Shown here: positions 32,700-38,634 of the stretch, one piece after another | How the letters are laid out: each line of letters begins with the position of its first letter | How positions within the stretch are numbered: position 1 is the stretch's first letter | DNA from: Pseudomonadota bacterium | Lineage (GTDB): Bacteria > Pseudomonadota > Gammaproteobacteria > Burkholderiales > Thiobacillaceae | DNA length: 38,634 bases | Reading direction: 5' to 3' | Assembly: GCA_021849595.1 (NCBI GenBank) | Contig: JAJZSR010000007.1 | Coordinates: 1-38,634 of the forward strand | Position numbers and translations under genes: made by a program | The notes under the pieces: model-generated | What the model saw: the letters and a program-made list of their open reading frames with translations, nothing else | The model's database searches: none | Told to the model about the DNA's origin: nothing

Positions 32700-32808
32700 G
32701 GAAAAAATAATAATTAATTTTCATTAAGTTATAAAAAGTGCGCTGCGTCGACAGCGTTACACCTGTAAAGAAAACCGACACTCTGTCAATTCATCCGAGA
32801 CCAAGGCC

Positions 32809-34221
32809 TTAATGCAGCTTAACCCGCGGTTGCGTCGACTTGGCGATCAGGCGGGCGGCCAGGCTCAGGAACACGCGGCTCACGCCATTGAGCACCATGA
32901 GGTGCTTCTGGTACAGGAACCAGTACATGAAGCGGGCGAACAGGCCGTGCACCATCATGCCCCGGCCGCCTACCTTGCCCATCAGGTTGCCCAGCACTTC
33001 GTAGCGCCCCAGCGAAACCAGGGAACCGAAATCGCGGTATTGAAACTCCGGGGCAGGCTTGCCCGCCGTGAGCTGGCGCTTGAGGGATTTGGCCAGCAGC
33101 ATGGCCTGTTGGTGCGCGGCCTGAGCACGCGGCGGCACGATAGTGCCGGGCTCGCGCCCGAGCCAGGGGGCGGCGGCGCAGTCCCCCAAGGCGTAAATGT
33201 GTTCGTCCTGGCCGGTGCGCAAGGTGGCATCGACCACGAGTTGGTTCATGCGGTTGGTTTCCAGGCCCAGGTGGGCGAGAAAATCCGGGGCCTTGATGCC
33301 GCCGGCCCATACCGTCACCAGCGCCGGGAGGCGCTTGCCGCTGGCGGTGAGCACCGCGTCCTTGTCGATTTTCACGACGCGCTCGTTGCACAGGATTTCG
33401 ATGCCCAGGCTGGCGAGCTTGGCGTGCACGGCCGCCGAGAGCGATTCCGGCAAACCCGGCAGGATGCGCGGCGTGGAGCTCACCAGGGTGATGCGGATGC
33501 GGCCGGGGTCTATCTTGTCCAGGCCGTAGGACACGAACTCGCGTACCGTCTGGTGCAGTTCCGCAGCCAGTTCCACGCCTGTGGCGCCGGCGCCGACGAT
33601 GGCGATGTCCAGCGGCTCCTGGCCGTCGAGGATCTGGCAATGTACGCTTGCGGCCAACAGGCGGCGGTGGAAGCGCCGGGCGTCGCGCGGCTCGTTGAGC
33701 GGCCAAGCGTACTCCTTGACGCCCGGGATACCGAAGTCGTTGGTGACGCTGCCCACGGCGAGCACGAGGGTGTCGTAAGGAATGATGCGGCGCGGGCTGA
33801 CCTCGTTACCGTCTTCGTCCAGGGTGGGTGCCAAGTAGATTTCACGCCGGGCGCGGTCCATCCCTTCCATGGTGCCGAAGCGGAAACGGAAGTGATGGCT
33901 GCGCGCCTGGCCCAGATAAGTGACCTCGTTGTCTTCCAGGCGCAAGGTGCCGGCGGCCACTTCATGCAGCAGCGGCTTCCAGAGGTGGTGCAGATATTTG
34001 TCGACCAGGAAGATTTCGGCCTGGCCGTGCCGGCCCAGCGTATCTCCCAGCCGGGTGACTAGTTCCAGCCCGCCGGCGCCGCCGCCTACCACGATGATGC
34101 GGTGCAGATCGCTCTCCCGCGCCAGCAGCTTGCCGCCCAGTTCGGGCGCGGGCGCGTCGCCGCGCGGCAGGAAGTCGAGCGGCGCGGCGCGCTCCGGGAA
34201 CACGGTACGGAATTCTGTCAT
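32809..34221 (-). CDS. ndh: Type II NADH dehydrogenase (NDH-2)
   Basis: 470 residues. FAD-binding Rossmann GGGAGG at 46-51, the NADH-binding Rossmann GAGATG at 210-215, the TVWAGGIKAP and IYALGDCAA motifs, and the C-terminal membrane-anchoring amphipathic region (FARFMYWFLYQKHLMVLNG) are all present. It oxidises NADH and reduces quinone without pumping protons. An N-terminal extension of about 38 residues precedes the first strand. ATG 34221 has GAGGAGG about ten bases upstream. Divergent from the small secreted protein at 34411. Confidence 0.9.
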   Translation of the reverse strand: MTEFRTVFPERAAPLDFLPRGDAPAPELGGKLLARESDLHRIIVVGGGAGGLELVTRLGDTLGRHGQAEIFLVDKYLHHLWKPLLHEVAAGTLRLEDNEVTYLGQARSHHFRFRFGTMEGMDRARREIYLAPTLDEDGNEVSPRRIIPYDTLVLAVGSVTNDFGIPGVKEYAWPLNEPRDARRFHRRLLAASVHCQILDGQEPLDIAIVGAGATGVELAAELHQTVREFVSYGLDKIDPGRIRITLVSSTPRILPGLPESLSAAVHAKLASLGIEILCNERVVKIDKDAVLTASGKRLPALVTVWAGGIKAPDFLAHLGLETNRMNQLVVDATLRTGQDEHIYALGDCAAAPWLGREPGTIVPPRAQAAHQQAMLLAKSLKRQLTAGKPAPEFQYRDFGSLVSLGRYEVLGNLMGKVGGRGMMVHGLFARFMYWFLYQKHLMVLNGVSRVFLSLAARLIAKSTQPRVKLH

Positions 34222-34352
34222 GGTGCGTAAACCTCCTCGGGAAGACGCTGTGCGCTCCGGCTTTCTGCCCGGTACGCCGAAATATCCGGGTTACAACCCG
34301 TAACAGGCCGCTTACAAGGGCGCGTCAACGGCGTGGCCTTTATACCGTTGAT

Positions 34353-34383
34353 GGGCATGAACCTGGGCAAAAGGTTCATCCCC
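34353..34383. promoter_or_regulatory. Dyad in front of the small secreted protein gene
   Basis: ATGAACCT-N7-AGGTTCAT (34357-34379) is a perfect 8-7-8 dyad, extended by GGG/CCC on the flanks. It ends about 30 bp before ATG 34411: either an operator or a 5'-leader hairpin. Confidence 0.5.
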
Positions 34384-34410
34384 CCTTTCAACCGTATCGA
34401 AGGAGTCATC

Positions 34411-34743
34411 ATGCAAGCCACCAAACTCGCCGTCATCGCCTTTGCCGCCCTGTTGGGAGCGGGCGCCCTGTCCTCGGCCTATGCCGACACCGCCTTTGCC
34501 GCCCACCATCCGCGCCGCGACCAGGTGAACGACCGCCTGCAGATGCAGCATCGCCGCATCCACCAGGAAGTGAAGGAAGGCGACATGGGCCGCGCCAAGG
34601 CCATGCGGCTGCACCGTGCCGACCGCCGGGTGCGCCTGAAGGAGCGGCGTTTTGCCGCGCGCCATCACGGCGCCATTACGCGCGCCGAGCAGGCCCGCCT
34701 CAATCGTCAGGAAAACCATATCTCTCATCGCATCGGCAAATAA
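34411..34743 (+). CDS. Small basic secreted protein, His/Arg-rich helical repeat type
   Basis: 110 residues with AAGGAG five bases before the ATG. The signal peptide ends at AYA (SSAYADTAFA). The mature part is about 85 residues, rich in Arg and His, with two helix-turn units of the pattern R-I-x4-x-G-x-(M/I)-(G/T)-R-A-(K/E): RRIHQEVKEGDMGRAKAMRL and RFAARHHGAITRAEQARL. Similar small periplasmic proteins are common in Burkholderiales and related groups and have no settled function. It ends in its own terminator, so it is a single-gene unit. Confidence 0.72.
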   Translation: MQATKLAVIAFAALLGAGALSSAYADTAFAAHHPRRDQVNDRLQMQHRRIHQEVKEGDMGRAKAMRLHRADRRVRLKERRFAARHHGAITRAEQARLNRQENHISHRIGK

Positions 34744-34767
34744 TCGGCAAGTCGTTCGCAAGCAGGG

Positions 34768-34791
34768 GCGGCCGTTGGGCCGCTTTTTTTT
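34768..34791 (+). terminator. Intrinsic terminator
   Basis: GCGGCC-GTTG-GGCCGC followed by eight T, 24 bp after the stop of the small secreted protein gene. Confidence 0.9.
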
Positions 34792-34803
34792 ACCTCCTGC
34801 GCA

Positions 34804-34833
34804 TTGAAATATTATAATTTACTAATATATACT
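34804..34833 (+). promoter_or_regulatory. Promoter of the tolC-adaptor-RND operon
   Basis: TTGAAA (34804-34809), 18-base spacer, TATACT (34828-34833) in a very AT-rich stretch, with an alternative TATAAT at 34813-34818. Just downstream a dyad GCATATT-N7-AATATGC (34866-34886) would sit near +26 and could bind a repressor. The leader to the start codon is about 180 nt. Confidence 0.55.
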
Positions 34834-35021
34834 TTGCGCGACAGAATCGTTTTGTCCTGAATATTGCATATTATCCAGCAATATGCGGCTTCCGTGGGAG
34901 GTGGAGCCCCGCACGAGCCTCACTGGCGTGCGGCCGCCGGAGGGACGGAACCATTTTGAGGGTGCGTTGCGTGCGCCGCCCAAGGGCCGGGCAGGACGCG
35001 AATTTCTTGGGGAGGATGTTT

Positions 35022-36401
35022 GTGAGCTGGGCGCCGTCTGGGCTTACCGTATATGCGTTGATCGGGCTGCTGCCGCTGTCCGCGGGCGCGGCCACCCTGG
35101 ATTTCAACCAGGCGGTGGCCGTGGCGCTGCGCCAGAATCCCTCTCTCATGGCCGCTCAGGCTGCCGAGGCGCAGGCGCGCGCCGGACTGGCCCAGGCCCA
35201 GGGCGCCCGCTTCCCCAAAGTGGTCGCTTCCCTCAACGCTACGCGCACCGACGACGCGCTCAACGCCTTCGGCCTCAAGCTGGCCCAGCGCCGCGCGACT
35301 TTCAACGATTTCGGCGCAGCCCAATTCACCAGCCCGGCGGCCCTGGGCGTCGCGCCGGAAAATCTCAACTATCCCGGCGCCGTGAACAATTTCAACACCC
35401 GCTTGGAAGCGCAACTGCCGCTGTACACGGGCGGCAAACTCACCGGCTACGTGCGCCAGGCCGAGGCTATGGTGCGCGCCGCCCAGGCCGGCGATGCGGC
35501 GGCGCAGCAGCAGGTCATCTACCACGTGCTGGAGGCCTATGACGGGGTTTACACCGCGCACGCCTACCAGGCCGTCACCGCCCAGGCCCTGCGGGCCGCG
35601 CAAAGCCAACTGCGCACGGTGCAAAGCCTTTACCGCCAAGGGGTGGTGGTGAAAAGCGACCTGCTGTCGGCGCAGGTCAACGCCGAAGACATGAAGCTCA
35701 AGCAGGACGAGGCGGCCGACCTCGAAACCCGTGCCATGGATGGCCTGCACGTCGTGCTGGGTCTGCCGCTGGAGGAAAAAATCGAGCTCGGCCCTGCCGT
35801 GGAGGTGAGCATGCCCGCCGGCGACCAGGCTGTGTGGGCGCGCGAGGCTCAGGCGCGCAACCCCCAGATCGCCGCCCTGCGCCATCAACTGACGGCCGCG
35901 GGCGACAAAGTGCAAGTGGCGCGCGCCGACCTCTATCCTCAGGTCGGGCTGCTGGCGCGCTACGACTGGAACGATCCCCATCTGGGCTTTGCGGCGCACA
36001 GCTACACCCTGGGCGGCCAGCTCAGCTGGACCGTATTCGATGCCGGGGTGACGCGCGGCGCCGTCGATCAAGCCCAGGCCGCGCGCATGGAAACCGCCGC
36101 CAAGCTGCGCCAGGCCGAAGCCGAGCTGGCGATGCGCGTGCAGGACGCCTACCGCAAGACGCGCGAGGCGCAGCGCCAAGTGGAGGTGCGCAGCCTGGCG
36201 GTCGCGCAAAGCGAAGAGGCTGCCGGCATCGTGGCCAAGCGCTATGCCGGCGGCCTGGCCACACTGGCGGAAATGCAGGGAGCCCAGGCGCAACTGGATC
36301 GCGCCCGCGCCGACCTGGTGGCCGCGCGCGCGCAGGTCAACCTGCAGCGCGCCGCCCTCAAGCTCGCCCTCGGACAACTGGATACGCGACATCTGCCATG
36401 A
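35022..36401 (+). CDS. TolC-family outer-membrane efflux channel
   Basis: 459 residues. The start is decided by the ribosome binding site: GGGGAGG abuts an in-frame ATG at 35016 with no spacing, but is six bases from the GTG at 35022. A signal peptide (GLTVYALIGLLPLSAGAA) precedes LDFNQAVAVALRQNPSLMAAQAAEAQARAGLAQAQGARFP, the TolC outer-membrane-factor repeat, which recurs near residue 255 (AREAQARNPQIAALRHQLTAAGDKVQVARADLYPQVG). It forms the trimeric exit duct for the adaptor and pump that follow with overlapping starts. Confidence 0.92.
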   Translation: MSWAPSGLTVYALIGLLPLSAGAATLDFNQAVAVALRQNPSLMAAQAAEAQARAGLAQAQGARFPKVVASLNATRTDDALNAFGLKLAQRRATFNDFGAAQFTSPAALGVAPENLNYPGAVNNFNTRLEAQLPLYTGGKLTGYVRQAEAMVRAAQAGDAAAQQQVIYHVLEAYDGVYTAHAYQAVTAQALRAAQSQLRTVQSLYRQGVVVKSDLLSAQVNAEDMKLKQDEAADLETRAMDGLHVVLGLPLEEKIELGPAVEVSMPAGDQAVWAREAQARNPQIAALRHQLTAAGDKVQVARADLYPQVGLLARYDWNDPHLGFAAHSYTLGGQLSWTVFDAGVTRGAVDQAQAARMETAAKLRQAEAELAMRVQDAYRKTREAQRQVEVRSLAVAQSEEAAGIVAKRYAGGLATLAEMQGAQAQLDRARADLVAARAQVNLQRAALKLALGQLDTRHLP

Positions 36402-37477
36402 ACACTTTGCCCCGCTTCCGTTTCGCCCTGCTGGCCATTGCCACCACTGCGCTGCTTGCCGCCTGCGGCCATCAGGAAAACGCCGGCACACCCGTCACGG
36501 CGCGTACCGTGGCAGCCCGCACCCTGACGCTCACCGCGGCCGACCAGGTCAGTCGCACGGATCTGCCCGGCGTGGTGGTCGCCGCCCAGCAGGTGCAGGT
36601 GGCCTCCCGCCTCATGGGCTACATCCGTGAGTTGAAAGTGCATGAGGGCGAAACCGTGAAACCGGGCCAGCTCCTGTTCGTGGTCGATCCCACGGACGTG
36701 CAGGGCCAGGTGGCGCAAGCGCGCGCGGGATTGGCCCAAGCGCAGGCCAACTTCGCCAATGCGCAATCCGACTACGAGCGCTTCGGCAAGCTCTATCGCG
36801 AAGAGGCCATCCCGCGTCAGCAATGGGATCAGGTGAAGCTGCGCTATGACGTGGCGCGCGAGCAACTGGCTGCGGCGCGCGCGGGTTATGGCACGGCCGG
36901 CGCCCAGTTGCGCTATTCCTCGGTCACGGCGCCCATCGGCGGCATCGTCGTGCAGAAGCTGGCCAATGCCGGCGACCTGGCGGCGCCGGGACGCCCGGTG
37001 GTGGTGATCGAAAGCCCCGGCAAGCTGCAAGTGCAAATCCAGGTCAGCGACGCCGTGTATGCCTACGTCAAAGTAGGTGAACCGGTGACCATCACTGCCC
37101 AGGGCCGCACATTGACCGGCACGGTGGCGCGCGCCGTAGCGGCGGCCGATCCGCTGAGCCACACCCATCTGGTGAAAATCGACTTGCCTGCCGACAGCGG
37201 CCTGGATTCCGGCAGCTTCGTACGCGTGGGCTTCGCCACGGGCAGCGCGCCGGCCCTCATGATTCCGGCGAGCGCCGTGGTGGAGCGCGCCGGCATGACC
37301 GGCGTGTTCGTAGTGGACAAGGACGGTACGGCGCATTTCCGCCTGGTACGTCTGGGCGCGGCGAGCGGGAGCGAAGTCGCGGTACAGGCCGGACTGGTCG
37401 GCGGCGAAACCATCGCCGTGTCGGACACTGCGGCGCTGCAAAACGGCGTAAAGGTGAGCGGAGGCGTGCGTGGCTGA
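36398..37477 (+). CDS. RND efflux periplasmic adaptor (lipoprotein)
   Basis: 359 residues. The lipobox LLAAC puts lipidated Cys at residue 23. Lipoyl half-domains VHEGETVKPGQLLFVVDPTD and SVTAPIGGIVVQKLANAGDLAAPG flank a hairpin of coiled coil (AQARAGLAQAQANFANAQSDYERF); a beta barrel and membrane-proximal domain follow. It joins the RND pump to TolC. The ATG overlaps the tolC stop (ATGA) and its end overlaps the pump start by 8 bp, so all three are one translationally coupled unit. Confidence 0.93.
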   Translation: MNTLPRFRFALLAIATTALLAACGHQENAGTPVTARTVAARTLTLTAADQVSRTDLPGVVVAAQQVQVASRLMGYIRELKVHEGETVKPGQLLFVVDPTDVQGQVAQARAGLAQAQANFANAQSDYERFGKLYREEAIPRQQWDQVKLRYDVAREQLAAARAGYGTAGAQLRYSSVTAPIGGIVVQKLANAGDLAAPGRPVVVIESPGKLQVQIQVSDAVYAYVKVGEPVTITAQGRTLTGTVARAVAAADPLSHTHLVKIDLPADSGLDSGSFVRVGFATGSAPALMIPASAVVERAGMTGVFVVDKDGTAHFRLVRLGAASGSEVAVQAGLVGGETIAVSDTAALQNGVKVSGGVRG

Positions 37478-38634
37478 GCATGTGCCCATGAACATCGCGG
37501 GCAAGCTCGCGCACACCTTCATCGCTTCCAAGATCACCGCCCTCATCATGCTGGCGGTGACCCTGGCGGGCCTGCTTGCGCTGTTCGTCACGCCGCGCGA
37601 ATACAACCCGCAGATCGTGGTTCCTGCCGCCAACATCATGGTGGCCAAGCCGGGTGCGGGCCCGCGCGAGATCGAGAACCTGGTGGTCCGGCCGCTGGAA
37701 GCCATCATGAACGCGCAGGCCGGGGTGGATCACACCTACGGTTATGCCACCAACGATTTTGGCGTGGTCACCGTGCAGTTCAAGGTGGGCGAGGATCAGG
37801 AAAAGAGCCTGGTGAAGATCTACAACCAGCTCATGCAGAACCTCGACCGCATCCCGCCCGGGGCCATGCAGCCGGTGGTTAAGCCCATCAACGTCGACGA
37901 CGTTCCCATCCTCACCCTGACCCTGTCCTCGGCGCGTCTGGACGGTACGGCCCTGCGCGAAATCGCGGAAAAAATGCTGGTGCATCTGCGCGGCGTGCCG
38001 GGCGTTTCATTTACCGAGGTCGCCGGCGGCGCGCCGCGCGCGGTGAACGTGTGGATCTCGCCCGCCAAACTGGCCGCCGCGGGCATTCCGCTGGAACAGG
38101 TGGACAAAATTCTGCAGGGCAACAATGCTGCGGCGCCCATCGGCAACGTGGTCAACGGCAACCATGTCGCCCCGGTGCGCATCGACAGCTTCCTGGGCGA
38201 TGCGCGCCAGGTGGGCGATATCATCATCGGCGCGCCCAACGGCAAGCCCGTGTATCTGAGGGACGTGGCGAAGATCGAGGACGGCCCCGAGCAAGTCGAT
38301 TATCTCTCCCACTTCGCCTATGGGGCGGCGGCCAAGCATGCGCCGCGCGGCCAGGAGATGGCGGCGGTCACCATCGCCATCGCCAAGAAGTCCGGCACCA
38401 ATGCGGTCGTGGTGGTCGATGACGTGCTCAAGAAACTGCACGAAATCGAGGCCTATGCCCTGCCGCAGGGCGTGCACGTCACGGTCACGCGCAACGACGG
38501 CGCCAAGGCCAACGATGCGGTGAACACCCTGGTCGAGCACCTGGGCATCGCCATCCTCACGGTGTCCCTGCTCATGTGGTTCTTCCTCGGCTGGCGCGAA
38601 GCCGGCATCGTCACGCTCACCGTGCCGCTGACCC
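37470..38634 (+). CDS. RND efflux pump inner-membrane subunit, N-terminal part (cut by window edge)
   Basis: 388 codons of a protein of normally about 1050. The GTG at 37470 has GGAGG five bases upstream; an ATG follows at codon 7. TM1 (TALIMLAVTLAGLLALFV) leads into PREYNPQIVVPAANIMVAKPGAGPREIENLVVRPLE, the conserved porter-domain opening of hydrophobe/amphiphile-type RND pumps, then LRGVPGVSF and NDGAKANDAVNTLVEHLGIAILTVSLL at the start of TM2. The PRE-x-PQI-VP variant resembles pumps found in autotrophic and sulfur-oxidising proteobacteria more than AcrB. Substrate unknown; no local regulator gene. Confidence 0.92.
   Translation, partial: MAEHVPMNIAGKLAHTFIASKITALIMLAVTLAGLLALFVTPREYNPQIVVPAANIMVAKPGAGPREIENLVVRPLEAIMNAQAGVDHTYGYATNDFGVVTVQFKVGEDQEKSLVKIYNQLMQNLDRIPPGAMQPVVKPINVDDVPILTLTLSSARLDGTALREIAEKMLVHLRGVPGVSFTEVAGGAPRAVNVWISPAKLAAAGIPLEQVDKILQGNNAAAPIGNVVNGNHVAPVRIDSFLGDARQVGDIIIGAPNGKPVYLRDVAKIEDGPEQVDYLSHFAYGAAAKHAPRGQEMAAVTIAIAKKSGTNAVVVVDDVLKKLHEIEAYALPQGVHVTVTRNDGAKANDAVNTLVEHLGIAILTVSLLMWFFLGWREAGIVTLTVPLT

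Overview
The window is GC-rich, densely coded bacterial chromosome. The gene set and local orders (trxA directly before rho; nudix, hemE, priA and metF in a row; FdxA-type ferredoxin; AddA/AddB-type recombination nuclease; a PEP-CTERM protein; a bufferin operon) suggest a betaproteobacterium, perhaps of the Nitrosomonadales/Rhodocyclales kind. That placement is inference from gene content; there is no rRNA or tRNA here.

Layout. 1-2840 (minus): mnmC, then addA running off the left edge. 2919-7973 (plus): a YbhGFSR-like exporter (membrane fusion protein, double ATPase, two ABC-2 permeases) behind a CRP/FNR-type box and -10 with class II spacing. 8030-8539: a BamE-like lipoprotein. 8630-11343 (minus): a short MscS-like channel and bufABC, a copper-linked peptide metallophore operon. 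11344-12205: a gene-poor stretch with hairpins, a composite repeat and the beheaded remnant of a PfkB sugar kinase. 12206-17782 (minus): an SbmA/YddA-type ABC transporter, a small periplasmic protein, a 168-bp inverted-repeat element, addB and fdxA. 17928-20251 (plus): host-attachment-like protein, trxA, rho. 20328-22923 (minus): a NarL-type regulator and hybrid kinase pair. 23059-28683 (plus): a stand-alone terminator (sRNA or leader), nudix hydrolase, hemE, priA, metF. 28692-34221 (minus): CopA copper ATPase with a textbook CueR operator, an alanine/serine-glyoxylate aminotransferase-like enzyme, a 52-residue PEP-CTERM protein and NDH-2. 34411 to the end (plus): a small basic secreted protein, then a TolC, adaptor and RND pump operon cut by the right edge.

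How it fits together. Copper handling appears twice (bufABC and CopA). Two export systems and an SbmA-like importer/exporter deal with small molecules or peptides. The rest is housekeeping: tRNA modification, recombination, replication restart, termination, haem and folate metabolism.

The most unusual signal is non-coding. A composite repeat occurs at 11607-11795 and 27511-27704, with a degenerate copy at 24850-25000. Each complete copy has two stem-loops of about 81-91 bp separated by exactly 17 bp. The stems are TTATTGA-GG-CGGC in the first and TTATTGA-TC-CGGC in the second, and a conserved ACTTGAA lies a fixed 9 bases inside the outer ends. The composite therefore also has long terminal inverted repeats, as in a REPIN or an IS-derived MITE. 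Other inverted-repeat elements with unrelated arms lie at 8554-8629, 11559-11597 and 14588-14755.
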